NCBI RefSeq assembly: GCF_003719335.1
Contig: NZ_RIAS01000001.1
Location: 62,001-126,000, forward strand
Direction of reading: 5' to 3'
From: Paenibacillus amylolyticus
Lineage (GTDB): Bacteria > Bacillota > Bacilli > Paenibacillales > Paenibacillaceae
Length of the DNA: 64,000 bases
Under the pieces are notes generated by a model that saw nothing but the letters and a program-made list of their open reading frames with translations, did not search any database and was not told the DNA's origin. Position 1 is the stretch's first letter. Every line of letters starts with the position of its first letter. Both the position numbers and the translations under genes were made by a program. Below are positions 18,660-27,947 of this stretch, piece after piece.

Positions 18660-19178
18660 TTATCTGCGAATTTGCGGTCCACCGATTACGGCTTGCTCAG
18701 CCGTATCCAGATCATACGCTGTGTGCAGCGCTTTAATCACATCATGAAGCTTCTCTCCATCGATAACGCATGACACCTTGATCTCAGATGTGCTGACCAT
18801 CTTGATGCTAACGCCTTCACCAGAGATCACTTTGAACATCTTAGCAGCTACACCTGGATGACTCACCATCCCCGCACCAACAATCGAGATTTTAACCAAG
18901 TTCTCTTCGGAAGTCACTTCACGGTAAGGCAGACGGCTGTGCAAACCTTCGATGACACGAAGTGCCTTCTCGCGATCCGACAAGGCAACCGAGAAGGAGA
19001 AGTCCGCTTTGCCATCCTGAACTCCGCTCTGCACGATAATATCGACGTCCAGTTGCTCACTAGCCAGTTCGCCAAATACTTCGGCAAGGACACCCGGGAC
19101 ATCGGGTACACCCAAAATACTGATGCGAGCTACGTTTTTGTCATATGCGATTCCACTTACCACTACCCCTTGTTCCAT
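18660..19178 (-). CDS. Possible aspartate kinase beta subunit from an internal start
   Basis: Within lysC, AAGGAGG (19193-19187) lies 8 bases upstream of an in-frame ATG (19178), giving MEQGVVVSGIAYDKN and a 172-residue product made of the two ACT domains. B. subtilis aspartokinase II uses exactly this in-phase internal initiation to make its beta subunit, and the location corresponds. This is an inference from the strong internal ribosome binding site. Confidence 0.7.
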   Translation of the reverse strand: MEQGVVVSGIAYDKNVARISILGVPDVPGVLAEVFGELASEQLDVDIIVQSGVQDGKADFSFSVALSDREKALRVIEGLHSRLPYREVTSEENLVKISIVGAGMVSHPGVAAKMFKVISGEGVSIKMVSTSEIKVSCVIDGEKLHDVIKALHTAYDLDTAEQAVIGGPQIRR

Positions 19179-19913
19179 TGCTGCTTCCTCCTTCACAACC
19201 GTTCCTTCATTATGGTTAAAGCTTGATCTTACAATCAGAGGTACACCGGAATGCTTCGCGTACTCAACCGCACGCGGATGCAATACCGCCGCTCCCAGAT
19301 TCGCAAGCTCCAGCATTTCGTCGTAGGATATTTCCTTCAATTTGCGTGCCACCTTGACGATCCTCGGATCAGTGGAATAGATTCCGTCCACATCCGTATA
19401 GATTTCACAAGCGTCCGCTTGAATTGCCGCTGCGAGCGCAACAGCTGTTGTATCCGAACCACCGCGGCCCAGTGTAGTGATCTCGCCGTCTTCCGTCATG
19501 CCTTGGAAACCAGCAACAATAACGATATTGCCCTCAGCGAGCGCCGATTTGACACGCTCAGGACGGATATCCTGAATCCGAGCTTTACCGTGAACCGGTT
19601 CTGTTCGGAAACCGGCTTGCCATCCTGTAAAGGATACGGCCTTGCGTCCAAGTGCCTGAATGGCCATGGATAATAAGGAGATCGAAATTTGTTCCCCTGT
19701 CGTCAGCAACATATCCATTTCACGAGCAGGCAAATCACTGTTTAGCAGCTTCGCCTGATCAATCAAATCATCTGTAGTATCCCCCATGGCCGAAACCACG
19801 ACGACACATTGATGTCCTTCATCCGCTTTTTCTACAACACGTCCGGCTACACGCTTCATGCGTTCTGTATCTCCGACCGAGCTGCCCCCAAATTTCATGA
19901 CGTACAATGACAA
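18660..19913 (-). CDS. lysC: Aspartate kinase (alpha subunit)
   Basis: This 417-residue enzyme phosphorylates aspartate at the head of the lysine, threonine, methionine and diaminopimelate pathway. The kinase domain (1-245) has VMKFGGSSVGDTERM, TTLGRGGSDTTAVALAAA and EIYTDVDGIYSTDPR. Two ACT domains follow (about 262-405), the allosteric sites. An internal start at codon 246 could give a separate regulatory subunit, as in B. subtilis lysC. No lysine riboswitch is visible upstream. It is not part of the B. subtilis efp-spoIIIA interval, so it is an insertion relative to that order. Confidence 0.95.
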   Translation of the reverse strand: MSLYVMKFGGSSVGDTERMKRVAGRVVEKADEGHQCVVVVSAMGDTTDDLIDQAKLLNSDLPAREMDMLLTTGEQISISLLSMAIQALGRKAVSFTGWQAGFRTEPVHGKARIQDIRPERVKSALAEGNIVIVAGFQGMTEDGEITTLGRGGSDTTAVALAAAIQADACEIYTDVDGIYSTDPRIVKVARKLKEISYDEMLELANLGAAVLHPRAVEYAKHSGVPLIVRSSFNHNEGTVVKEEAAMEQGVVVSGIAYDKNVARISILGVPDVPGVLAEVFGELASEQLDVDIIVQSGVQDGKADFSFSVALSDREKALRVIEGLHSRLPYREVTSEENLVKISIVGAGMVSHPGVAAKMFKVISGEGVSIKMVSTSEIKVSCVIDGEKLHDVIKALHTAYDLDTAEQAVIGGPQIRR

Positions 19914-20033
19914 CGCAAATCCACTCCCTACCTTGTGCAGTATGCATCAATTGATATCTTTCGTCATTATTCTCTACGAGAAATGACTTTAACCCAGTAT
20001 ATTACGAAAGCGCCTGATAGGCTAATCTTTTTT

Positions 20034-20068
20034 CAAAAAAACCCTTTGCCATATGCATGGCAAAGGGT
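20034..20068 (-). terminator. Terminator after efp
   Basis: A near-perfect palindrome, ACCCTTTGCCATATGCATGG (20041 onward) with its complement to 20068, is followed on the minus strand by seven T residues (20040-20034). Confidence 0.92.
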
Positions 20069-20105
20069 CTTCACTTCTGGCTATAGAGCTTACAGCAAGT
20101 GAAAG

Positions 20106-20663
20106 TTACGCACGGGAAGAGTATTTACCTTCACGTGTATCAATCAGAAGCACGTCGCCTTCATTGATGAACAAAGGAACTTGTACATTCAGACCTGTTT
20201 CCACTTTTGCGTTCTTCGTAGCGCCTTGAGCTGTGTTACCTTTAACGCCTGGCTCTGTTTCAATAACTTTCAGCTCAACGCTTGTAGGCAGATCGATACC
20301 CAGGATTTCACCTTGGTAACTAACGATCTTCACGTTCATGTTTTCTTTCAGGAAGTTCAGTTCCCACTCCAGTTGATCGCTAGTCAGTGTGAATTGATCG
20401 TATGTTTCATTGTCCATAAATGTATGCTCAGAACCACTTGCATACAGGTAAGATACACCACGGTTTTCGATAATTGCACGACCAATCGTTTCACCTGCAC
20501 GGAATGTACGCTCAACGGTGTTACCGTTACGCAGGTTTTTCAATTTGGAACGTACGAACGCAGCACCTTTACCTGGTTTTACGTGTTGGAAATCAAGTAC
20601 GGTATAGATATCATTGTCTACTTGTACGGTCAAGCCTGTTTTAAAATCGTTAACTGAAATCAC
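20106..20663 (-). CDS. efp: Translation elongation factor P
   Basis: This 185-residue protein has three beta-barrel domains. It relieves ribosome stalling at polyproline stretches. The loop [18 protein letters not shown] puts Lys32 at the tip, the residue that B. subtilis modifies with 5-aminopentanol. The C-terminal [20 protein letters not shown] is the family signature. It starts at GTG ([10 protein letters not shown]) with AGGAGGG upstream. It is the last gene before its terminator, 41 bases after the Xaa-Pro peptidase gene. Confidence 0.97.
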   Translation of the reverse strand: MISVNDFKTGLTVQVDNDIYTVLDFQHVKPGKGAAFVRSKLKNLRNGNTVERTFRAGETIGRAIIENRGVSYLYASGSEHTFMDNETYDQFTLTSDQLEWELNFLKENMNVKIVSYQGEILGIDLPTSVELKVIETEPGVKGNTAQGATKNAKVETGLNVQVPLFINEGDVLLIDTREGKYSSRA

Positions 20664-20704
20664 AAAAAATCCCTCCTGATATAAGTAAAAAGTATGTTCG
20701 TATG

Positions 20705-21778
20705 TTAGCCAATAACGGTGAACTTTTTGTCCGATTTCGTAAGAATATGAATACCTGACTCGGTAATCACAACGTCATCCTCAATTCGTACGCCGCCAAG
20801 TCCATCAATATAAATCCCCGGCTCAACTGTAACCACCATACCCGGTTTCAACACATCATCGCTAAGCTTGGACAGACGCGGAGCTTCATGAACCTCCATA
20901 CCCAGACCATGGCCCGTGCTGTGTCCAAACTGTTCTCCATATCCATAGCCTGCAATGATATCCCGAGCAAGTGCATCCGCTTCCCGTCCGGTCATACCTG
21001 GTTTCAGGTTCTCCAGCGTATGTAATTGTGCTTCCAGTACGATGTCGTAAATCTTGCGCAGTTCAGGTACAGGATTACCTGTTGCGATCGTGCGCGTAAG
21101 ATCTGAACAGTAACCGTCCAGTAACGCACCAAAGTCAAACGTAATCAGTTCGTCCTGTCCAATCACCTTGTTGCTGGCTACGCCGTGAGGCATGGCAGAA
21201 CGTTCACCTGAAGCGACAATGGTGTCAAAGGAAGAGCTTGTTGCTCCATGCTTGCGCATGAAGAACTCCATTTCCAGATCCACTTCACGTTCAGTCATTC
21301 CCGGTTTAGCAAATTGCAAAACGTGACTGAATGTAGCATCTGCCAAATCTGCAGCACGCTGCATCACCGCGATCTCTTCTGCATCCTTGAACATACGAAG
21401 TTGCTCCACAATACCGGACACCGCTCTCAGTTTAACCGATTGCAATGTTTCCGCATAAGAAGCATGCGTACCAAATGTAACCGAATCCTGCTCGAAGCCC
21501 ACTTCGGTGATATTCGCTGCTGCCAGCAAATCACGTACAGAATCCATCGGTTTTACACCGTGTTCCACCACGTTGAAGCCTTTGGCTTGAGAGGATGCTT
21601 GTGCCATATAACGGAAATCAGTAAGCAAACAGGCTTCCTGTTCAGTAATAAGCACATATCCTGCCGAACCAGTAAATCCCGTCATATAACGGCGGTTAAT
21701 TGGATTCGTGATCAGCATTGCTTTGAGTTCACGCTCAGCCATGGCCTCACGTAACTTGTGTACTCGTTTGTTTTCCAT
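20705..21778 (-). CDS. Xaa-Pro aminopeptidase (M24 family, YqhT-like)
   Basis: This 357-residue metallopeptidase has a creatinase-like N-terminal domain (to about 130) and a pita-bread catalytic domain. The metal ligands are visible as [19 protein letters not shown] (two Asp), [16 protein letters not shown] (His), [19 protein letters not shown] (Glu, Glu). It removes N-terminal residues preceding proline. It is in the aroQ-yqhT-efp order of Bacillus, where the peptidase neighbours EF-P, which translates proline-rich peptides. Confidence 0.94.
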   Translation of the reverse strand: MENKRVHKLREAMAERELKAMLITNPINRRYMTGFTGSAGYVLITEQEACLLTDFRYMAQASSQAKGFNVVEHGVKPMDSVRDLLAAANITEVGFEQDSVTFGTHASYAETLQSVKLRAVSGIVEQLRMFKDAEEIAVMQRAADLADATFSHVLQFAKPGMTEREVDLEMEFFMRKHGATSSSFDTIVASGERSAMPHGVASNKVIGQDELITFDFGALLDGYCSDLTRTIATGNPVPELRKIYDIVLEAQLHTLENLKPGMTGREADALARDIIAGYGYGEQFGHSTGHGLGMEVHEAPRLSKLSDDVLKPGMVVTVEPGIYIDGLGGVRIEDDVVITESGIHILTKSDKKFTVIG

Positions 21779-21817
21779 CGGTAACCCTTCTTTCTCTCAC
21801 ATTCCCGGGTTCCCGGC

Positions 21818-22261
21818 TCAGGTTTGTTTGTCCAGATGACGCACGAGAGCCAGCAATCCCAGTTCATAGCTTACTTCGCCAAATCCGGCAATCTGCCCGA
21901 TCGTTTCTGCTGCAAGCACTGAATGATGTCTGAACGCTTCGCGTGCATGAATGTTGGATAGATGAACCTCCACGGTAGGAACTTTCACGGCATTGATTGC
22001 ATCACGAATCGCATAGCTGTAATGAGTAAAAGCCCCGGCATTCAGCATGATCCCGTCTGCCTCACCCATTGCGGCATGAATGCGGTCAATAATGTCCCCT
22101 TCATGGTTGGATTGATAAAAAGCGATGGAGACGCCCAATTGTTCAGCTTGTCTGCGAATTTTGTCTTCAATATCCTTCAGACTAAGCGTTCCATAGATAC
22201 CTGGTTCACGAACACCAAGCATGTTTAGGTTCGGGCCATTGATTACAATAATTCGTTTCAT
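21818..22261 (-). CDS. aroQ: 3-dehydroquinate dehydratase, type II
   Basis: This 147-residue enzyme dehydrates 3-dehydroquinate to 3-dehydroshikimate in the shikimate pathway. Signatures are INGPNLNMLGVREPGIYG (catalytic Tyr), LNAGAFTHYSYAIRDAI and VEVHLSNIHAREAFRHHS (catalytic His). The ATG at 22261 has GGTGGAG upstream and gives the conserved start MKRIIVINGP, so the ten extra in-frame codons upstream are left out. Confidence 0.96.
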   Translation of the reverse strand: MKRIIVINGPNLNMLGVREPGIYGTLSLKDIEDKIRRQAEQLGVSIAFYQSNHEGDIIDRIHAAMGEADGIMLNAGAFTHYSYAIRDAINAVKVPTVEVHLSNIHAREAFRHHSVLAAETIGQIAGFGEVSYELGLLALVRHLDKQT

Positions 22262-22338
22262 CGCTGCTCCACCCTCTCTGCAAATAACCATCTGCTATTT
22301 TAACACAGCCGTTACCAGATTGAGAAGCTTTTTTGCGT

Positions 22339-22953
22339 CTAGGCTCCTGCATGCTCTGGCTCCCGTTTCCTTTCGTCGGTGTACTCCATCGCTACGGTGT
22401 AACCTATGAACAGCCCCCAGAGGAGAAAGAAACAAATTTCTGTGAAAATTGAATCCCATGTCAATTGATTTAACGGTTTCATCATTCCGAGTTTAGGTCC
22501 AAGGAGGATAAAGAGGATCACCCACCAGACGATTCCATACACCATGCCGGGAAACGGCCCTTTTAATTTTCGAATGGTAAAGGTATATAACAGCGAAGCA
22601 AAGATGGAAAACACGATAAAACACAGCAAGCCTGTCAAGTGACCTGCCGGCGTATATATATATTTATGCTTGAAAAAAGGTTCCGCCAAAAAACCCACGG
22701 GTACAACCGTAAAATGTAGCAGATGGAATAACCAGTGGATGCCGCCCCATATTAGCCCAGCAAAGAACCCCAGCTCCAGCGCAAAAGAAAACGGATTTGT
22801 GAAATAGTGCGCATCCCCCTGCCTTGGCACGGAGCGCCGTTTCATCAAGTTTTCGTCACGCTCTCGCGGATGTTGCCGATTTGTGCGTTGGTCCGCTTTA
22901 CCTTCGTGATTATGATTCGTTGATACGTCCTCATGAATATGATCTGTCATCAT
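22339..22953 (-). CDS. yqhR: YqhR-family membrane protein
   Basis: This protein of about 204 residues has a hydrophilic, His/Asn/Arg-rich N-terminus (about 50 residues) and four transmembrane helices with the motif NPFSFALELGFFAGLIWGG. It matches YqhR by sequence feel and by position between aroQ and yqhQ. The function is unknown. The ATG at 22953 follows AAGGGGA; an ATG one codon later is equally possible. The open frame upstream has no good ribosome binding site. Confidence 0.85.
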   Translation of the reverse strand: MMTDHIHEDVSTNHNHEGKADQRTNRQHPRERDENLMKRRSVPRQGDAHYFTNPFSFALELGFFAGLIWGGIHWLFHLLHFTVVPVGFLAEPFFKHKYIYTPAGHLTGLLCFIVFSIFASLLYTFTIRKLKGPFPGMVYGIVWWVILFILLGPKLGMMKPLNQLTWDSIFTEICFFLLWGLFIGYTVAMEYTDERKREPEHAGA

Positions 22954-23164
22954 AAACGTCCCCTTCTTCGCAAGATGATCTCGCAGCCATGCTAGATATT
23001 TTCTCACAGTTCTAGGGCGTAGTATGTTCAAAACAGGACAATCTTAACAGCATCACTTGCCTTTTCTCTCGTAAACTAGAAATTGCTCTCAAAATTCGAT
23101 ACAATAAGGATATTAAACTGCCTTTGATTGTAAAGGCTTAGAACAGAATAGGAAGGTGAATAAT

Positions 23165-24157
23165 TTGCCTCAACAATCCAAGCCTGTCAGCTACGGGGGG
23201 CAAGCTGTCATCGAGGGTGTAATGTTTGGCGGTAAACACGTCAATGTTACAGCCGTGCGTAGAAAAGACGGCGAAATTACGTATCTGGAAGTTCCCAAGC
23301 AAGACAAGACCTGGGTCATGAAATTGCGGCGGATTCCTTTATTACGCGGAATTGTCAGCATTATAGATTCAAGTGTCAAAGGTAGCAAACATCTTAATTA
23401 CTCTGCTGACGCTTATGCTGATGATGAACTCGAACCTGAAGAAAAAGCCAAACAACAAGAGAAACAAGGAACTGGCTGGAGTCTGAGCATGATTATCGGT
23501 GTGACTGCAGTAGCCATTCTTTCCTTCCTTTTCGGCAAAATTGTGTTGACGTTGCTTCCTGTCGTGATCGAGGACTTCTTATTTAAAAATGTATTCGACA
23601 ATCAATTTTTGCATAATGTATTGGAAGGTGTCATCAAGCTGATCCTGTTACTCGCTTATCTGTGGCTAATCTCGCAGACACCGATGATTAAACGCCTGTT
23701 TCAATACCACGGCGCAGAGCATAAAGTCATAAGTGCATACGAAGCTGGCGAAGAACTTACACCGGAAAACGTTCAGAAGTACAGCAGACTGCATTACCGC
23801 TGTGGTAGTAGCTTTATCATGTTGACTGTCATCATCGGTATTTTCTTGTACTCCGTATTCACATACGATAATTTATGGGAACGGATGGGACAGCGTTTGC
23901 TTTTGTTGCCAGTTGTACTTGGTGTTTCGTTCGAGCTACTCAAGATTACGAATTCGCTTCGTGATATTCCTGTGCTCCGTTATCTGGGATACCCTGGCCT
24001 GTGGTTGCAATTGCTTACTACCAAAGAACCTACGAACGCTCAAGTGGAAGTATCCATTGCATCGTTTAACCGCATGCTTGAACTGGACGCCAAGCTTGCT
24101 AACGTTTCGACCGCAACGGAAGTTCCTGTAGCAACACTTGATCCTGTGAAAGGGTGA
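23165..24157 (+). CDS. yqhQ: DUF1385 membrane protein YqhQ
   Basis: This protein of about 330 residues begins with the DUF1385 signature YGGQAVIEGVMFGGKHVNVTA. It has four or so membrane helices and the conserved YHGAEHKVISAYEAGEELT followed by LHYRCGSSFI. The TTG at 23165 is chosen because GGAAGGTG lies 6 bases upstream; a GTG 9 bases earlier falls inside that site. The family is widespread in Firmicutes, and its biochemical role is not established. It is divergent from yqhR. Confidence 0.9.
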   Translation: MPQQSKPVSYGGQAVIEGVMFGGKHVNVTAVRRKDGEITYLEVPKQDKTWVMKLRRIPLLRGIVSIIDSSVKGSKHLNYSADAYADDELEPEEKAKQQEKQGTGWSLSMIIGVTAVAILSFLFGKIVLTLLPVVIEDFLFKNVFDNQFLHNVLEGVIKLILLLAYLWLISQTPMIKRLFQYHGAEHKVISAYEAGEELTPENVQKYSRLHYRCGSSFIMLTVIIGIFLYSVFTYDNLWERMGQRLLLLPVVLGVSFELLKITNSLRDIPVLRYLGYPGLWLQLLTTKEPTNAQVEVSIASFNRMLELDAKLANVSTATEVPVATLDPVKG

Positions 24158-24162
24158 ATGAT

Positions 24163-24501
24163 ATGAATAAGCAGGCAATTGTATTTTGGGCATTCATCGT
24201 GCTGGCTGCTCTTGGGGTTATCGGTTTATTGGGTAGAGCCTCGTTCTCCAGTATTCTGATCCCTCTGATCGTGTTCGGAGTTGTGTTCCTGCTGTACAAA
24301 TATCCGCCTGCCCGTTGGTCACGAAAAGCCAAAACACCAAAGATCAAACCTTCGGCAAAAACGATGGCTAAAGTGAACGCACAGAATAATGTCAGTGCAA
24401 GAAAGAGCAGTTCGTCCAAGAAACGCAAGGACTATCCTTTTCAGGTCATTCAGGGCCAAAAAGGAAAAAGCAACGAAGAGGACATCCCTAAATATCACTG
24501 A
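24163..24501 (+). CDS. Small conserved membrane protein with basic tail
   Basis: This 112-residue protein has two hydrophobic segments (about residues 5-22 and 27-45, IPLIVFGVVFLLYKYPPARW) and a Lys/Ser-rich cytoplasmic tail (SARKSSSSKKRKDYPFQVI). It starts 5 bases after the yqhQ stop, so it is likely translated with yqhQ. Bacillus has the short gene yqhP at about this place, but I cannot claim homology. The function is unknown. Confidence 0.78.
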   Translation: MNKQAIVFWAFIVLAALGVIGLLGRASFSSILIPLIVFGVVFLLYKYPPARWSRKAKTPKIKPSAKTMAKVNAQNNVSARKSSSSKKRKDYPFQVIQGQKGKSNEEDIPKYH

Positions 24502-24553
24502 TTTGTCATTTCGGTGATGTCTCTGTTTTCTTTTTACGGTAAAATAAAACCCA

Positions 24554-24590
24554 AAAAGCAATTCTCCATCATCCGGAGAATTGCTTTTTT
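24554..24590. terminator. Bidirectional terminator between the small membrane gene and the patatin gene
   Basis: GCAATTCTCC and GGAGAATTGC form a perfect 10-bp stem, followed by TTTTTT on the plus strand and preceded by an A-run. Confidence 0.92.
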
Positions 24591-24595
24591 ATGTT

Positions 24596-25600
24596 TTATA
24601 CGGGAACCAACGGCGGTGGATCCGCCTGTTTCTTCCGAATTTCTTTTCGCTGCTTTTCCAATTGCTCGTTGTACATCTTTGTATTCCATGTGTTGAAAAA
24701 TTCCAGGCCGGAGGCAACGCCTGAGCGATATAAGTTCGTGCTGTCCTGAACAGAAAGATTAAATTGTGTCGGTTTAATGCCAAGCGTAGGAATTTTAACC
24801 GTACGGAATCGGTTAATCTGCTCAATGTAACGCTCATCGTGAGCCGTTAACATCGTCTCGACAAGCGCTTGCAACATGGTCAAAGGCCCTTTAATTCGTG
24901 CAGGTTCTACTTCAGTCTTACCTACCATTTTAAAACCGACTACTGGAATGATCTCTCCTCCTGATTCAGAGCGTTCTCCATCAAACAACCATAGTGGGAA
25001 GTTACTTAACAGCCCTCCGTCCACAACATAAACAAACTGATCTTGGAAAGGTAGCCCCTTGGACATTATCGGTGATTTCCGAATAATGACAGGATCAAAA
25101 AAATACGGAATGCTACAACTCATACGCACCGCTTTGGCAACCTCAAGTTTCGTCGGCTCAATACCAAAGCGCCGGATATCGTCGGGTAAGACAAGAATGT
25201 TTCCGTTGGAAATATCCGATGCGGTAATGAGCAGCTTTCCAGGCGGCAAATCAGCGAAGGTTCGTATTCCTTTTTGTGCCAGCATCTTGCGTATCCATGA
25301 TTCCAGAGCTTCACCTGAATATAAACCTTTTTTCAAAAACATCCTTGTTGCCGGACCAATCCAGCGTGTATTAAATATAGGTGACCTTTGCAGAAGCGAA
25401 GCAAACGGCGTACTCTCAATAATTTCTTTCATCTCCTCGGCCCGGTAACCTGCAGACAGTAGCGAAGCAACAATCGAACCGGATGACGTGCCAGCAACCC
25501 GGTTGAATTGCACCCCGCAGTCCTGTGCTCCCTGTACAGCACCTGCAAGCGAAATCCCCTTTACGCCTCCACCTTCAAACACTCCATTAATTAACACCAC
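24596..25600 (-). CDS. Patatin-like phospholipase (YqhO-like)
   Basis: This protein of about 334 residues begins near VVLINGVFEGGGVKGISLAG, giving the oxyanion motif GGGVKG. The nucleophile elbow is GTSSGS and the catalytic Asp is in VVDGGLLSNFPL, so the Ser-Asp dyad of patatin lipases is complete. It probably hydrolyses acyl esters of membrane lipids; the substrate is unknown. GTG codons at 25600 and 25597 are the likeliest starts, with GGGGG upstream. An ATG at 25627 lies inside the terminator hairpin of the preceding gene. Position matches Bacillus yqhO beside mntR. Confidence 0.88.
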   Translation of the reverse strand: MVLINGVFEGGGVKGISLAGAVQGAQDCGVQFNRVAGTSSGSIVASLLSAGYRAEEMKEIIESTPFASLLQRSPIFNTRWIGPATRMFLKKGLYSGEALESWIRKMLAQKGIRTFADLPPGKLLITASDISNGNILVLPDDIRRFGIEPTKLEVAKAVRMSCSIPYFFDPVIIRKSPIMSKGLPFQDQFVYVVDGGLLSNFPLWLFDGERSESGGEIIPVVGFKMVGKTEVEPARIKGPLTMLQALVETMLTAHDERYIEQINRFRTVKIPTLGIKPTQFNLSVQDSTNLYRSGVASGLEFFNTWNTKMYNEQLEKQRKEIRKKQADPPPLVPV

Positions 25601-25659
25601 AAAAACCCCCGTTCTCCAGGCAGCCATGATTCTACTGCCACTGTATGAGAACAGGGGTT
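25601..25659 (-). terminator. Terminator hairpin overlapping the patatin gene leader
   Basis: AACCCCTGTTCTC (25659-25647) pairs with GAGAACGGGGGTT (25616-25604), with an inner GGCAG/CTGCC stem, followed by TTTTT on the minus strand. It would terminate the GHL10 gene transcript. Its 3' arm holds the G-run that serves as the ribosome binding site of the patatin gene. Confidence 0.75.
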
Positions 25660-25724
25660 GGTCATATAACTATGAGTTGATGAATTCGTGATTATTAATA
25701 AAAAAGAATACTGTGCGTTAGACC

Positions 25725-27332
25725 TTACAATCCATAATAAGATTTCAGTCGTTCAATCAAACCCAGCGGGTTTTTCGTAAGATACTGGGAACTGAAATAA
25801 ATGTCTCCGCCAATAGATGGATACTTCTGATTATATGTCAATTGATCAATGATTTCTTGTGATGTCTGCCATCCAATCTCTGGCGTTCCGAGTTTATAAG
25901 GAGAATGGCCGATGTACAATTTTACATTGGTATTAGCTACCTCATTAACCCACCAATCTACGACCTTATCGTATCTTGCTGCACTTAGCGTCATGCTCCA
26001 GTATACTTGTGGTGCAACGTAGTCGATCCAGCCCTGTTTGATCCATGTCCGGACATCTGCATTCATACTGTCATACGCAGTTACACCCGCTTTGGTGTCT
26101 GAGCCAGTCAGATCGTTTGCTTTGTTACGCCATACACCAAATGGACTGATCCCATATTCTACATTAGCTTTCGCTTGATGAATACGTTGTCCAAGCTGCT
26201 CTACAAACTGATTAATGTTGTCACGGCGCCATGCTGCGCGGTCTGTTGCATTTGACGCGTTATACGTTTTGTAAGCAGCATCATCGTTAAAGGTCACATT
26301 AGAAGGATAGAAGTAATCGTCCAAATGCACTCCATCCACGTTGTAGTTATTCACCACTTCCATAATGGTATCCATAATATGCTGTCTTGCTTCTGGAACA
26401 CCTGGGTTAATATAAAGTTTACCCGATGCATTTACAATCCAGTCCGGATGTAGCTTGGATACATGGTTTGCAGCCAAGTTGGTTGTTGTTGCCGAGTTCG
26501 TTGCCCGAAACGGATTGAACCAGGCATGAAATTCAAGCCCGCGCTTGTGCGCTTCCTCAATCATAAAAGCCAATGGGTCGTAGCCTGGATCTTTACCCTG
26601 TGTTCCTGTCAGAACACTATTCCAAGGCACCAGACTGGAAGGATAAATGGCGTCTGCATTGGCTCTAACTTGTACAAATACAGCATTGATCCCCATGTCT
26701 TTCAATTGATCCAGTTGACTTGTGTACTCCTGTTTCTGTTTCTCTACATTGCCTTTCGCGCCAGAAGATGGCCAGTCACCATTGACTGTAGATATCCAGG
26801 CTCCGCGCATCTCATTCGTTGCTGGGGTTACACTTCCTCCTGGTTCTGCAGGTGTTGCTGGAGTTGGTTCTGGCGTTGGCGTAGGTTCTGCTCCGGTGTA
26901 CAGATCAATGGTTTGAGCCGCCTGATTCCAGCTCACTTGAATTCCCAAATTTTCACTTACAAAACGAATAGGAACCATTACACGACCTTGCTTTAGTTGC
27001 ACGGAAGCATCCAGATCAACCACGGCATTGTCCACTGTCGCTTGCTGACGTCCACTCGTCATCGTAATCGTTGAATCCGATTTCTGAATCGTCACCGTCC
27101 GGGTTGCCTGGGACCATAACACAGAAGCACCCAATCCTTCACTGATGACCCGTAACGGCACCATCGTTACGTTCACCTTGGGAATGATATATGGTGACAC
27201 ATCTGATTCCAGACGCTGACCATCCAGAAAAATAGAAATCTGTTTTGAACTTGCTGCCTGAGCGGTCAACCCTACTGACTGTAATCCAAGAACAAAAATG
27301 AGCAGTAGCAACAATCCTTTACGCAATTTCAT
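25725..27332 (-). CDS. Secreted GHL10-type (DUF187) glycoside hydrolase with copper-amine-oxidase-N domain
   Basis: This 535-residue protein has a signal peptide (about 1-27, LLLLLIFVLGLQSVGLTAQA). A copper-amine-oxidase-like N domain follows (about 30-145) with two half repeats (TMVPLRVISEGLGASVLW and VMVPIRFVSENLGIQVSW). A Pro/Thr linker (about 148-165) leads to a GHL10-type TIM barrel (EMRGAWISTVNGDWPSS, FVQVRANADAIYPSSLVPW, VDGVHLDDYFYP). The barrel family acts on glycans, probably cell-wall or exopolysaccharide; the substrate is not known. The ATG at 27332 has GGAGG 9 bases upstream. Confidence 0.92.
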   Translation of the reverse strand: MKLRKGLLLLLIFVLGLQSVGLTAQAASSKQISIFLDGQRLESDVSPYIIPKVNVTMVPLRVISEGLGASVLWSQATRTVTIQKSDSTITMTSGRQQATVDNAVVDLDASVQLKQGRVMVPIRFVSENLGIQVSWNQAAQTIDLYTGAEPTPTPEPTPATPAEPGGSVTPATNEMRGAWISTVNGDWPSSGAKGNVEKQKQEYTSQLDQLKDMGINAVFVQVRANADAIYPSSLVPWNSVLTGTQGKDPGYDPLAFMIEEAHKRGLEFHAWFNPFRATNSATTTNLAANHVSKLHPDWIVNASGKLYINPGVPEARQHIMDTIMEVVNNYNVDGVHLDDYFYPSNVTFNDDAAYKTYNASNATDRAAWRRDNINQFVEQLGQRIHQAKANVEYGISPFGVWRNKANDLTGSDTKAGVTAYDSMNADVRTWIKQGWIDYVAPQVYWSMTLSAARYDKVVDWWVNEVANTNVKLYIGHSPYKLGTPEIGWQTSQEIIDQLTYNQKYPSIGGDIYFSSQYLTKNPLGLIERLKSYYGL

Positions 27333-27454
27333 CAATTCAATCCTCCAACATCATTAAATTTGCGGTAAATTCTACTAGTTTAATAGACGCTTGGCAGACG
27401 GGTTTAGTTGCGCAATTGACCAAATGTTGGTTGGAATTAAAATATTGAAATTAA

Positions 27455-27489
27455 AAATGCTCCTCGCCATTCACCTGGCAAGAAGCATT
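27455..27489 (-). terminator. Terminator after mntR
   Basis: The hairpin AATGCTTCTTGCCA / TGGCGAGGAGCATT has two mismatches and is followed by TTTAATTT on the minus strand. Confidence 0.8.
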
Positions 27490-27518
27490 CTCTATTTATC
27501 AACTTATGAATTCAAGGC

Positions 27519-27947
27519 TCAAGAGTCCGTGTTACTCATGATTTCCTGAATGTTTTTTAGATCTTGCAGACGGCTCTCATCCTGACGGAAATATTCCACG
27601 AGAGACTCAATACATGTAATGGAATCCCAGCTTAAGTGATGTTCAATACCTTCTACGTCGTTATAAATGTTCTCTTCCTGAACACCGATCGTAGTTAGAA
27701 ACTGCTCGAGCAAATGATGGCGCTCCATCAACCGTTTGCCCATTTTCTTCCCTTTTGGCGTCAGTACCAGCCCGCGGTACTTCTCATAGATCAGGTACTC
27801 GTCCTTGTCCAGCTTTTGGATCATCTTCGTCACGGATGAAGGATGTACTTCCAGTCCTTCAGCTATATCAGACACACGAGCATAGCCCTTTTCATCAATC
27901 AATTTGTATATACGCTCCAAATAATCTTCCATACTGGGCGTTGGCAT
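27519..27947 (-). CDS. mntR: Manganese-responsive transcriptional regulator MntR (DtxR family)
   Basis: This 142-residue repressor has an N-terminal winged helix ([38 protein letters not shown]) and a C-terminal dimerisation domain. The Mn ligands known from B. subtilis MntR are all in place: Asp8, Glu11, His77, Glu99, Glu102 and His103. That argues for manganese rather than iron sensing. It is divergent from splB, and no Mn transporter gene is visible in the window. Confidence 0.95.
   Translation of the reverse strand: MPTPSMEDYLERIYKLIDEKGYARVSDIAEGLEVHPSSVTKMIQKLDKDEYLIYEKYRGLVLTPKGKKMGKRLMERHHLLEQFLTTIGVQEENIYNDVEGIEHHLSWDSITCIESLVEYFRQDESRLQDLKNIQEIMSNTDS

Noticed and set aside
19914..20033. 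Possible lysine riboswitch before lysC
   Set aside because: The gap is too short and shows none of the long conserved stems; only the efp terminator is present.
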